Shown: positions 1-6,514, counted from the stretch's first letter. The stretch: 7,778 nucleotides of DNA from an uncultured Alcaligenaceae bacterium (GCA_937908115.1 CALEQZ010000076.1:1-7778), one strand, 5' to 3'. The notes: generated from the sequence alone by a model not told the origin. A program made the numbers and translations.

Positions 1-966
1 GAAGCTGGCCAGGTATTTGACCGGATTGCGTCGGGGGATTTGACGCAGCGCATCGAGGTGAGGTCTGGCAACGAGATTGGCGCGCTGTTTACGGCGCTGC
101 GCCGGATGCAGGAAAGCCTGACGCGCACGGTGTCGGCGGTGCGTGCCGGGGTGGATGAGATCAACGTGGGCGCACGCGAGATTGCGGCGGGCAATACGGA
201 CCTGTCGAGCCGCACCGAGGAGCAGGCAGCTTCGTTGGAAGAGACGGCTGCGTCGATGGAGGAGCTGGCCGGCACGGTCAAGCAAAACGCCGACAACGCG
301 CGGCAGGCGAACCAGCTGGCGGCCAGCGCTTCGGACGTGGCCGAGCGCGGGGGAGCGGCGGTCTCGGAGGTGGTCAGCACGATGCAGGAGATTTCGGCCA
401 GCTCGCGCAAGATCTCGGAGATCGTGTCGGTGATCGACGGGATCGCGTTCCAGACGAACATCCTGGCGCTGAATGCGGCGGTGGAGGCCGCGCGCGCGGG
501 CGAGCAGGGCAAGGGGTTTGCGGTGGTGGCCGGGGAGGTTCGGTCGCTGGCGCAGCGCAGTGCCCAGGCGGCCAAGGAGATCAAGAGCCTGATCGAGGAT
601 TCGGTCTCGAAGGTCGATGCCGGTTCGCAGCAGGTGGAGCGGGCCGGGGCGACGATGCAGGAGATCGTGGCCTCGGTCAAGCGGGTGACGGACATCATGG
701 GCGAGATCTCGGCGGCCTCGGAGGAGCAGTCCAGCGGGATCGAGCAGGTCAACCGGGCGGTGGCGCAGATGGACGAGGTCACGCAGCAGAACGCGGCGCT
801 GGTCGAGCAGGCGGCGGCAGCGGCCGGTTCGCTGCAGGAGCAGGCGCAGAAGCTGGCGCAGGCCGTGGCGGTGTTCAAGATCAACGCCGGCGAGGTCATC
901 GAAGTCCCCGCCCAACAACTGGCCGCAAGGCAGGAACCCATTTCGCCGGCCCTGGCCGCGCAATGA
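1..966 (+). CDS. Methyl-accepting chemotaxis protein, 3' part (5' end outside window)
   Basis: Transmembrane chemoreceptor that controls the CheA kinase through CheW. The frame is open from base 1, giving 321 visible residues before TGA at 964-966. The TTG at 40 lies inside a conserved domain and is not the start. Residues 1-30 are the second helix of a HAMP domain (FDRIASGDL, then NEIG). The rest is a full signalling bundle of the Tsr/Tar length class. It has a first methylation helix (SLEETAASMEEL; E74, E81 and E88 match Tsr 297/304/311), the invariant hairpin tip (GIAFQTNILALNAAVEAARA) and a second methylation helix (EEQSSGIEQV, E242). The C-terminus ends PISPALAAQ and lacks the NWETF-type CheR/CheB tether. 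The sensor domain and membrane segments are off the window, so the ligand cannot be told. It is followed by an aer-type gene on the same strand. Confidence 0.95.
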   Translation, partial: EAGQVFDRIASGDLTQRIEVRSGNEIGALFTALRRMQESLTRTVSAVRAGVDEINVGAREIAAGNTDLSSRTEEQAASLEETAASMEELAGTVKQNADNARQANQLAASASDVAERGGAAVSEVVSTMQEISASSRKISEIVSVIDGIAFQTNILALNAAVEAARAGEQGKGFAVVAGEVRSLAQRSAQAAKEIKSLIEDSVSKVDAGSQQVERAGATMQEIVASVKRVTDIMGEISAASEEQSSGIEQVNRAVAQMDEVTQQNAALVEQAAAAAGSLQEQAQKLAQAVAVFKINAGEVIEVPAQQLAARQEPISPALAAQ

Positions 967-988
967 CATGCCTGAAGGCGTGCACATC

Positions 989-1005
989 GGCCGGCGCCGC
1001 CGGCC
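989..1005. repeat. GC-rich inverted repeat between the two receptor genes
   Basis: GGCCGGC (989-995) and GCCGGCC (999-1005) form a perfect 7-bp stem around a 3-base loop, GCC. It lies 23 bases after the stop of the upstream receptor and 24 bases before the aer start. No T-run follows on either strand, so it is not a standard intrinsic terminator. It may stabilise or attenuate a shared transcript. The pairing is certain; the role is a guess. Confidence 0.5.
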
Positions 1006-1017
1006 AAGCAGTACCGT

Positions 1018-1021
1018 AGGA
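1018..1021 (+). promoter_or_regulatory. Ribosome binding site of aer
   Basis: AGGA lies 8 bases before the ATG at 1030. This supports that start, whose first residues also align with the N-terminus of E. coli Aer. Confidence 0.6.
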
Positions 1022-1029
1022 CGTGCCGA

Positions 1030-2628
1030 ATGCGCAAAAACTTTCCCGTATATGATGTAGAAACCGTAGTGCGCGAAGATCAGTTCCTGATTTCGCGCAC
1101 CGACACCAAGGGCCGCATCACCTACGCCAACCCGGCGTTCGTTACCATCAGCGGATTTTCCCGCGAGGAGTTGCTCGGGTCGCCGCACAACATCGTCCGC
1201 CACCCGGACATGCCGCCGCAGGCGTACGAAGATCTCTGGGATACGATCCAGTCTGGCCGCTCTTGGCTGGGCGTGGTCAAAAACCGGCGCAAGGACGGCG
1301 GCTACTACTGGGTGCTGGCCAACGTCACACCCATCATCGAAAATGGCCGAATCACCGGCTATACGTCGGTGCGCGTCAAGCCGAGCGAAGCGCAAATCGA
1401 GGCCGCCGAGCAGTTCTACAGCGACCTGCGCGAGGGGCGCGTGCGCGGGCGGCGCATCAAGCAGGGCCAGGTCGTTTATACCGGCTGGCGCAAGCTGGGA
1501 CCGATGCTGGCCTATCCCTTTGGCCCAAATCTGGGCAGCCGCTTTTTGAGGCAGGCGATCTTCACCGGCGGGCTGCTGGCCGTGGCTGGCGGGCTGGGGC
1601 TGGCCCATGCCTGGCCGCAGCTTTCCACGGGTGCTGCGACAGGGCTGACCGGCGGGCTGGTGGCGGCTTGCGCGGCGGTTTTCGCCTACGGCTGGCGCCT
1701 GGCGGCGAGCATCGTCGGCCCGGTCGAGCAAGCGTGCGATGTCGCCCGCCAAGTCGCGGCGGGCAACCTGACCATGCAGTTCGACTTCGACGGCGACAGC
1801 GAACTCGGCCGCCTGCGCTTTTATTTGGAAGTCATGCGCAAGAGCCTGCTGACCATCGCGAACGAGGTGCGTGCCGGGATCGCAGGCACGGCTGCGGCGG
1901 CGGCCGACATCGAGCGCGGCAATGTCGATTTGTCCGGCCGGACCGAAGAGCAGGCCGCGTCACTGGAGCAGACCGCCGCCAGCATGGAGGAACTCACTTC
2001 CACGGTGCGGCAGAACGCCGAAAACGCCCAGCAGGCCAACCAGCTGGCCGCCAGCAGCATGGACGTGGCCAGGCGCGGCGGCGAGGCGGTGGGCCGCGTG
2101 GTCACGACCATGCAGGGGATTTCCGCCAGTTCGCAGAAGATTTCCGACATCGTTACCATCATCGAGGGCATTGCCTTCCAAACCAATATCCTGGCGCTGA
2201 ATGCCGCGGTCGAAGCGGCGCGCGCCGGCGAATCGGGCAAGGGCTTCGCGGTGGTGGCGGGCGAAGTCCGGTCGCTGGCACAAAAGAGCGCGCAGGCCGC
2301 CAAGGAGATCAAGGACCTGATCGAGGAATCGGTCGCCCGGGTCAACGACGGTTCGACCCAGGCCGAGCAGGCCGGCGCGACCATGCAGGAAATCGTCGAT
2401 TCGGTGCGGCGCGTCACCGACATCATGGGCGAGATTTCCGCGGCCTCGCAGGAGCAGTCCAGTGGCATCGAGCAGGTCAACCTGGCGATTTCACAGATGG
2501 ACGGGGTCACCCAGCAAAACGCCGCGCTAGTGCAGCAGCTGGGCGGCGCGGTCCACCAGTTGGCGGCGCAGGCGGTGCACTTGCGCGACGCCATCTCGGT
2601 GTTCCGAACCGGCGCAAGCGAGGGTTGA
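1030..2628 (+). CDS. aer: Aer-type energy taxis receptor (PAS-HAMP-MCP signalling domain)
   Basis: A 532-residue redox and energy taxis receptor. E. coli Aer binds FAD in an N-terminal cytoplasmic PAS domain and signals to CheA/CheW. Domains: PAS about 10-120; linker 120-172; two hydrophobic segments (about 174-194 and 203-228) forming a membrane hairpin; HAMP-like region about 226-280; signalling domain about 285-525 with the GIAFQTNILALNAAVEAARA tip at 380-399. From memory of E. coli Aer, the PAS aligns without gaps and keeps the residues tied to FAD binding or signalling at the same numbers: N34, R57, H58, D60, W70, N85. The PHNIVRHPDMP and VKNRRK blocks are near identical. Unlike E. coli Aer, which signals without methylation, E/Q is present at the Tsr methylation positions (E307, Q314, E321, E475). 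The C-terminus ends RTGASEG, with no CheR tether. The start has an AGGA site. The upstream receptor ends 63 bases before, so co-transcription is likely. FAD binding is inferred. Confidence 0.95.
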   Translation: MRKNFPVYDVETVVREDQFLISRTDTKGRITYANPAFVTISGFSREELLGSPHNIVRHPDMPPQAYEDLWDTIQSGRSWLGVVKNRRKDGGYYWVLANVTPIIENGRITGYTSVRVKPSEAQIEAAEQFYSDLREGRVRGRRIKQGQVVYTGWRKLGPMLAYPFGPNLGSRFLRQAIFTGGLLAVAGGLGLAHAWPQLSTGAATGLTGGLVAACAAVFAYGWRLAASIVGPVEQACDVARQVAAGNLTMQFDFDGDSELGRLRFYLEVMRKSLLTIANEVRAGIAGTAAAAADIERGNVDLSGRTEEQAASLEQTAASMEELTSTVRQNAENAQQANQLAASSMDVARRGGEAVGRVVTTMQGISASSQKISDIVTIIEGIAFQTNILALNAAVEAARAGESGKGFAVVAGEVRSLAQKSAQAAKEIKDLIEESVARVNDGSTQAEQAGATMQEIVDSVRRVTDIMGEISAASQEQSSGIEQVNLAISQMDGVTQQNAALVQQLGGAVHQLAAQAVHLRDAISVFRTGASEG

Positions 2629-2638
2629 CGCAAACGGA

Positions 2639-2654
2639 CGCCGGTTGGCCGGCG
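2639..2654 (-). terminator. Possible hairpin end for fliR transcripts
   Basis: CGCCGG (2639-2644) pairs with CCGGCG (2649-2654) around a TTGG loop, a 6-bp stem. Read on the - strand it follows fliR by about 51 bases and is trailed by TCCGTTTGCG, a poor T-run. The pairing is clear, but its use as a terminator is weakly supported. Confidence 0.3.
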
Positions 2655-2664
2655 CAACGCAAGG

Positions 2665-2701
2665 ACGGCCGGGGCGCGCACGCGGCGCACCCGCCGTTTT
2701 T
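2665..2701 (+). terminator. Intrinsic terminator downstream of aer
   Basis: The stem is ACGGC (2665-2669), one bulged C, GGG and GCGC (2671-2677), a 7-base loop, GCGC (2685-2688), one bulged A, CCC and GCCGT (2690-2697). Five T's run at 2697-2701. It begins 37 bases after the aer stop and fits Rho-independent ending of the receptor transcript. It ends just before the fliR stop, so it insulates two converging operons. On the - strand no T-run follows it, so it looks one-directional. Confidence 0.7.
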
Positions 2702-2705
2702 CCAT

Positions 2706-3494
2706 TCAGGTCCCGGACAAGCCGGTCAGGATCCGCCCCATGGCCTCGTAGGCCTGGACGAACAGCCGCTCCATGAAGGGCGTGATCTCCGGCAGGATGA
2801 CCGTCAGCAGTACGATGCCCACGGTCAGGCTCAGCGGAAAGCCCACCGCGAACACCGACAGCTGCGGCGCCGTGCGGTTCAGTATCCCCATGGACAGGTT
2901 GATCGTCAGCAGTGCGATGATCAGGGGCAGCGCCAGCAGCAGGCCCATCACCATGAGCTGGGCGGTCCATTCCAGCAGCATGCCCCAGCCTGCGCCGGCC
3001 AGCGGCGCGGTTGAGATCGGCACCACCTCGAACGAGCGCACCAGGATGGACAGCAGCACCAGGTGGCCGTCCAGCGCCAGGAAGAGCAGCATGGCCACGA
3101 TGTTGAGCAGCCGTGACAGCACGGCGGTATTGACGCCAGTGGCCGGGTCGAAGAATGAGGCGAACGACAGGCCCATTTGCAGGCCGATGAACTCGCCGGC
3201 CATTTGCACGGCCGCAAATGCAATGCGCATGGCATAGCCTAGCGCCAGTCCTACCCATACCTGCTGCATGGTGATGAACAGTCCGTCGAAGGACGCCGGC
3301 GGCACCTGCGGCAGCGGCGGCAGCGCAGGCGAGACGGCCACCGCCAGCAGCGCCGCCAGCCCGATCTTGGCGCGGCGCGGGGTGCTGGATTCGCCGAACA
3401 CCGGCGCAGTGGCAATCAGCGCCAGCATGCGCACGAACGGCCAGACGAAGGCGTTGATCCAGCCGTAGAGTTGTTCGGCGGTAAAGGCGACCAC
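2706..3494 (-). CDS. fliR: FliR, flagellar export gate protein
   Basis: Inner-membrane component of the flagellar type III export gate, which packs with FliP and FliQ inside the basal body. It is 262 residues from the GTG at 3494-3492, the usual FliR length. The start was chosen because the protein then opens with TAEQLYGWINAFVWPFVRML, which aligns with the first residues of E. coli FliR. The frame extends upstream to 3611, but that part overlaps fliQ and has no FliR character. Family blocks include EFIGLQMGLSFASFFDPATG (about 101-120), LDGHLVLL (141-148), ALPLIIALLTINLSMGILNR (188-207) and APQLSVFAVGFPLSLTVGI (209-227), with several membrane helices. An AGGG is 18 bases from the GTG, too far for a normal ribosome site, so coupling to fliQ (stop 20 bases upstream) is likely. 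It is last in the run, and flhB is not next to it. Confidence 0.95.
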   Translation of the reverse strand: MVAFTAEQLYGWINAFVWPFVRMLALIATAPVFGESSTPRRAKIGLAALLAVAVSPALPPLPQVPPASFDGLFITMQQVWVGLALGYAMRIAFAAVQMAGEFIGLQMGLSFASFFDPATGVNTAVLSRLLNIVAMLLFLALDGHLVLLSILVRSFEVVPISTAPLAGAGWGMLLEWTAQLMVMGLLLALPLIIALLTINLSMGILNRTAPQLSVFAVGFPLSLTVGIVLLTVILPEITPFMERLFVQAYEAMGRILTGLSGT

Positions 3495-3514
3495 GGCAGA
3501 TGCGGGCGCTGGCC

Positions 3515-3784
3515 CTAGGCGACCAGGCCGGGAATCTGGCTGAACAGCTGGCGGATGTAGTCGGTCATGACGCCGATCAGCCAAGGCCCGACCAGCGCGA
3601 GCACGCCGCACATGGCCAGCAGCTTGGGAATGAAGGTCAGCGTCATTTCGTTGATCTGCGTGGCCGCCTGGAAGATGGCGATGACCAGCCCGACCAGCAG
3701 CATGGTCAGCAGCAGCGGCCCGGCCATGGTCAGCGCGACCTTCATCGCCTGGTAGGTCATGCCCATGATAGTGGACGAATTCAT
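3515..3784 (-). CDS. fliQ: FliQ, flagellar export gate protein
   Basis: Small export gate subunit of the flagellar type III secretion system, arranged around the FliP-FliR core in the inner membrane. It is 89 residues, the same as E. coli FliQ. It has two hydrophobic helices (about 16-38 and 51-73) joined by the family loop QAATQINEMTLTFIPK (39-54). The start ATG at 3784-3782 is preceded by AAGGA at 3796-3792 with 7 bases between, and that site overlaps the fliP stop. A longer in-frame extension up to 3850 would overlap fliP and has no family match. Spacing is 10 bases after fliP and 20 before fliR. Confidence 0.96.
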   Translation of the reverse strand: MNSSTIMGMTYQAMKVALTMAGPLLLTMLLVGLVIAIFQAATQINEMTLTFIPKLLAMCGVLALVGPWLIGVMTDYIRQLFSQIPGLVA

Positions 3785-3791
3785 GCGGGCA

Positions 3792-3796
3792 TCCTT
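3792..3796 (-). promoter_or_regulatory. Ribosome binding site of fliQ, overlapping the fliP stop
   Basis: AAGGA on the - strand includes the last two bases of the fliP TAA and sits 7 bases before the fliQ ATG. It is the clearest Shine-Dalgarno site in the fli run and fixes the fliQ start. Confidence 0.7.
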
Positions 3797-4577
3797 ACTG
3801 GTGGAAGCTTTGCGCCACCGACCCCAGCAGCAGCTGCCAGCCGTCGGCAAGCACGAACAGCATGAGCTTGAAGGGCAGCGCGATGGTCACGGGCGGCACC
3901 ATCATCATGCCGAGCGACATCAGCACGCTGGCAATGACGAGGTCGATGATGAGGAAGGGAATGAAAATGGTGAAGCCGATCTGGAACGCCGTTTTCAGCT
4001 CGCTGGTGACGAAGGCCGGGATCAGCACGCGCAGCGGCACTTGTTCGGGGCCCTGCATCTCAGGCAGGTCGGCCAGGTTGGCAAACAGCGCCAGGTCGGC
4101 CTCGCGCGTCTGCGCCAACATGAAGCCGCGAAACGGCTCGGCGCCGCGCTCGAGCGCGGTTTCGAACGCGATCTGGCCGTCGGCCAGCGGCCGATAGGCC
4201 TCCTGGTAGACCCGGTCGAACACCGGCGACATGGTGTAGAAAGTCAGGAACAGCGCCAGTCCCACCAGCACGGTGTTGGGCGGGGTGGTGCCCGTGCCCA
4301 GGGCGTTGCGCAGCAACCCCAGCACGATGATGATACGGGTAAAGCCGGTCATCATCAGCAGCATTGCCGGCAGGAAGGACAGCAATGTCAGCATCAGCAT
4401 CGTCTGGATGCTGAGCGAATACGTCTGCGATCCGTTCGGTCCCGGCGTGGCGGTGATCGCCGGCAGCGCGGCCTGCGCCCAGGCATCGGCCGGCAGGGCC
4501 AGGGCAGCCAGCGCCAGCAACCAGGCCGCTGCGCCGCCGATCCGGCGCCAGGCAAGTCGTGCTAACAGTGCAACCAT
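3795..4577 (-). CDS. fliP: FliP, flagellar export gate protein with signal peptide
   Basis: Core subunit of the flagellar export gate; five FliP with FliR form the export channel base. It is 260 residues, slightly longer than E. coli FliP. Residues 1-34 look like a cleavable signal peptide: a basic start (RLAWRR), a hydrophobic run and likely cleavage after AWA-34. Cleavage is a known trait of FliP. Membrane segments are about 58-90, 102-118, 184-219 and 228-251. Signature blocks are MMTGFTRIIIVLGLLRNALG (75-94), a G(T)TPPNTVLVGLALFLTFY stretch (95-114), and PAFVTSELKTAFQIGFTIFI (187-206) running into PFLIIDLVIASVLMSLGMMM (207-226). ATG at 4577 gives the complete signal peptide. There is no purine-rich ribosome site in the 15 bases after the fliO stop, so coupled translation is likely. 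Confidence 0.97.
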   Translation of the reverse strand: MVALLARLAWRRIGGAAAWLLALAALALPADAWAQAALPAITATPGPNGSQTYSLSIQTMLMLTLLSFLPAMLLMMTGFTRIIIVLGLLRNALGTGTTPPNTVLVGLALFLTFYTMSPVFDRVYQEAYRPLADGQIAFETALERGAEPFRGFMLAQTREADLALFANLADLPEMQGPEQVPLRVLIPAFVTSELKTAFQIGFTIFIPFLIIDLVIASVLMSLGMMMVPPVTIALPFKLMLFVLADGWQLLLGSVAQSFHQ

Positions 4578-4592
4578 GTCGGGATGAAGGGG

Positions 4593-4925
4593 TCAGCCCC
4601 GCCGTTTCAGCATCTGGCCCAGGTGCGCGGCAAAGCTCGCCGCCGGGGCGACTGGCACGCCTTCCGGTGGCGGCTCGTCGGCGGGCAGGGTGTGCAGCAG
4701 CGTGACCTGTCCGGCCGTCACGCCCAGCACGAGCCAGGTTTGCTCGACCTGGACGACCACGACGCTGGCACGCGCGCCCAGGGGCAGATGGGCGACCTGC
4801 CGAAGCAGCCTGCCGGCGCCACGATGGACCAGGCCGGCGCGCCGGGCCAGCCAAGCGCAGGCCAGGATGGCGGCCAGGACGAACGCCAGCCCCAGGGCGA
4901 CGCGCAGCAGGGCGGGTTCTGCCAT
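4593..4925 (-). CDS. fliO: FliO, flagellar export gate assembly protein
   Basis: FliO is a poorly conserved inner-membrane protein that helps assemble and stabilise the FliP ring; it is not part of the finished gate in all species. This one is 110 residues, with one membrane helix at about 7-27, a basic stretch RRAGLVHRGAGRLLRQV (28-44) and a small hydrophobic beta-like domain that includes VVVVQVEQTWLVLGVTAGQV (55-74). This is the usual FliO plan of one helix, basic linker and short cytoplasmic SpoA-like fold. The family call rests partly on its place between fliN and fliP. The gap after fliN is 6 bases and before fliP 15 bases. No good ribosome site is seen before the ATG at 4925. Confidence 0.88.
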   Translation of the reverse strand: MAEPALLRVALGLAFVLAAILACAWLARRAGLVHRGAGRLLRQVAHLPLGARASVVVVQVEQTWLVLGVTAGQVTLLHTLPADEPPPEGVPVAPAASFAAHLGQMLKRRG

Positions 4926-4931
4926 GGGAAA

Positions 4932-5510
4932 TCAGCGCCGGCTGTTGAGCCGGTGGATGCGTTCGGACGGCGTGATGATGTCGGTCAGCCGGATGCCGTA
5001 GCGGTCTTCGACCACCACGACTTCGCCCTGCGCGATCAGGTAGCCGTTGACGTAGATGTCCATGGGCTCGCCGGCAAGGTTGTCCAGCTCGACGACCGAG
5101 CCCTGGCCGAGCTGCAGCAGGTTCTTGATGGTCAGGCGGGTGCGGCCGAGCTCCACCGTGAGCTGGACCGGGACGTCCATGATCAGGTCGATGTCGCTGC
5201 CGATGCCGTTGCCTTGGTTGGCAAGCGGCTGAAAGACGCTCTTGCCGGCAGGCTGGGGGGCGGCACTGGCCTGCGGCGAGGCCGCGGCCGTCTGCTCGGC
5301 CAGGGCCGCGGCCCAATCGTCGGCGCTTTTTTTCAGCCCGTCGGCCTGCGTCTGGCTGCGGGCGTGGGCGGTTTGCTCGGCCAGCGCCGCGGCCCAATCA
5401 TCCTGGGCCGGCGGGGCTTCGTGCGTTTGCGCGGCAGTGCCTCGGGCATCCGCCCCACCGCCCTGGGCGGGGGTCGGACCGTCGGGGCGCTCGTTGGTCG
5501 GGTCACTCAT
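4932..5510 (-). CDS. fliN: FliN, flagellar motor switch C-ring protein with long N-terminal region
   Basis: C-ring protein at the cytoplasmic base of the motor. With FliM it binds CheY-P, and it docks FliH and the export ATPase. It is 192 residues against 137 in E. coli. The conserved SpoA (surface presentation) domain is about 105-190, with IDLIMDVPVQLTVELGRTR, LDNLAGEPMDIYVNGYLIAQ and the DIITPSERIHRL end. The extra length is N-terminal: an Ala/Gln/Gly-rich, probably disordered stretch carrying DDWAAALAEQTA twice (37-48 and 64-75). E. coli FliN has one such motif, DDLWAEALSEQ. An A7 tract lies between the copies. The ATG at 5510 overlaps the fliM stop as ATGA, the mark of coupled translation; GAGAG about 10 bases upstream may help. 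Confidence 0.97.
   Translation of the reverse strand: MSDPTNERPDGPTPAQGGGADARGTAAQTHEAPPAQDDWAAALAEQTAHARSQTQADGLKKSADDWAAALAEQTAAASPQASAAPQPAGKSVFQPLANQGNGIGSDIDLIMDVPVQLTVELGRTRLTIKNLLQLGQGSVVELDNLAGEPMDIYVNGYLIAQGEVVVVEDRYGIRLTDIITPSERIHRLNSRR
5286..5402 (-). repeat. Tandem repeat in fliN coding for DDWAAALAEQTA twice
   Basis: Two 36-base copies, 5367-5402 (first in the protein) and 5286-5321 (second), code for the same 12 residues and start 81 bases apart, a 27-codon period. The DNA copies differ at a few synonymous sites, while the residues after the motif differ between the two units. This points to an old duplication kept by selection on the protein motif, not a fresh slippage event. 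Confidence 0.85.
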
Positions 5511-6514
5511 GGTTGGAAGCTCTCGCTGGATTCGGAATCAGGGGTGAGCAACTGCTGGACGCGCAGCGCATATTGGCCGTTGAAGGTGCCGTAGCTGCAT
5601 TCCATCAGCGGCACTCCGTCGACCCGCGCCGTCACCGTTTGCGGGATTTCAAGGGGCAGCACGTCGCCGCGCTTCATGCGCATCAGCCCGCCTATGGTGG
5701 TCTGGATATGGGCGAATTCGGCCACCAGTTCGACTTCGGCGCTGCGCACCTGGCGCGACAGCTGGTGCATCCAGCGTTGGTCGACTTCTTCGAGTGCGGT
5801 TTCCTGCAGCGGTCGCGTCAGCAGGTCGCGCACGGGCTCGATCATCGAATAGGGCAGGCAGATGTGCAGGTCGCCGCCGGTGGCGCCGAACTCGATGTGA
5901 AAGGGCGTGACGACCACTGCCTCGTTGCTGCCGGTGACGCTGGCGAACTTGGTGTGCATCTCCGAGCGGATGTACTCGAAGGTCACGGGGTAGACCGGCT
6001 CCCACGAGCGGCCGTAACTTTCCAGGGTCAGGTTCAGCAGCCGGCGGATGATGCGCTGCTCGGTGGTGGTGAAGTCGCGGCCTTCGACGCGCGTGTGGTA
6101 ACGCCCGTCGCCGCCGAACAGGCTGTCGATGACCAGGAACACCAGGTTCGGGTCGTAGGCGAACAGGGCCGTGCCGCGCAGCGGGCGCATGTGCACCATG
6201 TTGAGGTTGCTGGGCACCGGCAGGTTGCGCTCGAAGTCCGAATACTTTTGGATGCGGATGGAGCCGACGGTGATGTCGGCGCTGCGGCGCATGAAGTTCA
6301 GCAGCTGGTTGCGCAGGCTGCGCGCGAAGCGCTCGTTGATGAGCTCCAGCGTCTGCATCCGCCGGCGCACCACGCGGTCGGGCGAGCCGAGGTCGTATGG
6401 GCGGATGCCGTCTTGCGGTTCGTGCTTTTGTTCCTGGCTGCCGCCGTTCTCGCCCGTGACGCCGGCCAGCAGGGCATCGACCTCGTCCTGCGAGAGGAAC
6501 GCCTCGTAGGCCAT
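5507..6514 (-). CDS. fliM: FliM, flagellar motor switch C-ring protein
   Basis: Middle protein of the switch complex. It receives CheY-P and couples it to FliG to set rotation direction. It is 335 residues, the usual FliM length. Residues 7-16 (LSQDEVDALL) are the N-terminal CheY-P binding peptide. The central CheC-like domain follows (about 45-230), with the FliG-contacting GGDGR loop at 134-138 and IDSLFGG before it. The C-terminal SpoA domain (about 255-325) contains VELVAEFAHIQTTIGGLMRM and KRGDVLPLEIPQTVTARVDG, and binds FliN. ATG at 6514 is 3 bases after the fliL stop, and the protein ends in a 4-base ATGA overlap with fliN. Only a weak GGTG lies upstream, so translation is probably coupled to fliL. 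Confidence 0.98.
   Translation of the reverse strand: MAYEAFLSQDEVDALLAGVTGENGGSQEQKHEPQDGIRPYDLGSPDRVVRRRMQTLELINERFARSLRNQLLNFMRRSADITVGSIRIQKYSDFERNLPVPSNLNMVHMRPLRGTALFAYDPNLVFLVIDSLFGGDGRYHTRVEGRDFTTTEQRIIRRLLNLTLESYGRSWEPVYPVTFEYIRSEMHTKFASVTGSNEAVVVTPFHIEFGATGGDLHICLPYSMIEPVRDLLTRPLQETALEEVDQRWMHQLSRQVRSAEVELVAEFAHIQTTIGGLMRMKRGDVLPLEIPQTVTARVDGVPLMECSYGTFNGQYALRVQQLLTPDSESSESFQP

Noticed and set aside
40..42. TTG as the start of the first receptor
   Set aside because: The 13 codons before it are open and continue a HAMP domain, so the gene begins outside the window.
1263..3014. 583-codon + strand open frame across aer and into fliR
   Set aside because: It is a +2 shadow of aer continuing antisense to fliR. 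It is rich in Arg, Gly and Ala as expected from GC-rich off-frames, and matches no family I know, while aer and fliR are unmistakable.
3759..4565. 268-codon + strand open frame antisense to fliP
   Set aside because: His/Gln/Arg-rich antisense shadow with no domain; fliP on the other strand explains the DNA fully.
5327..5333. A7 tract in fliN as a programmed -1 ribosomal frameshift site
   Set aside because: The codon phase is CTG AAA AAA AGC, which does not fit the X XXY YYZ pattern, and no useful product would result. It is kept only as a possible slippage tract.
4060..5397. 445-codon - strand open frame across fliN, fliO and fliP
   Set aside because: Off-frame shadow with low-complexity Arg/Gly/Ala content; the real proteins in the other frames have clear family signatures.
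4584..5594. 336-codon + strand open frame antisense to fliO and fliN
   Set aside because: Antisense shadow made possible by high GC; its repeats simply mirror the fliN repeat.
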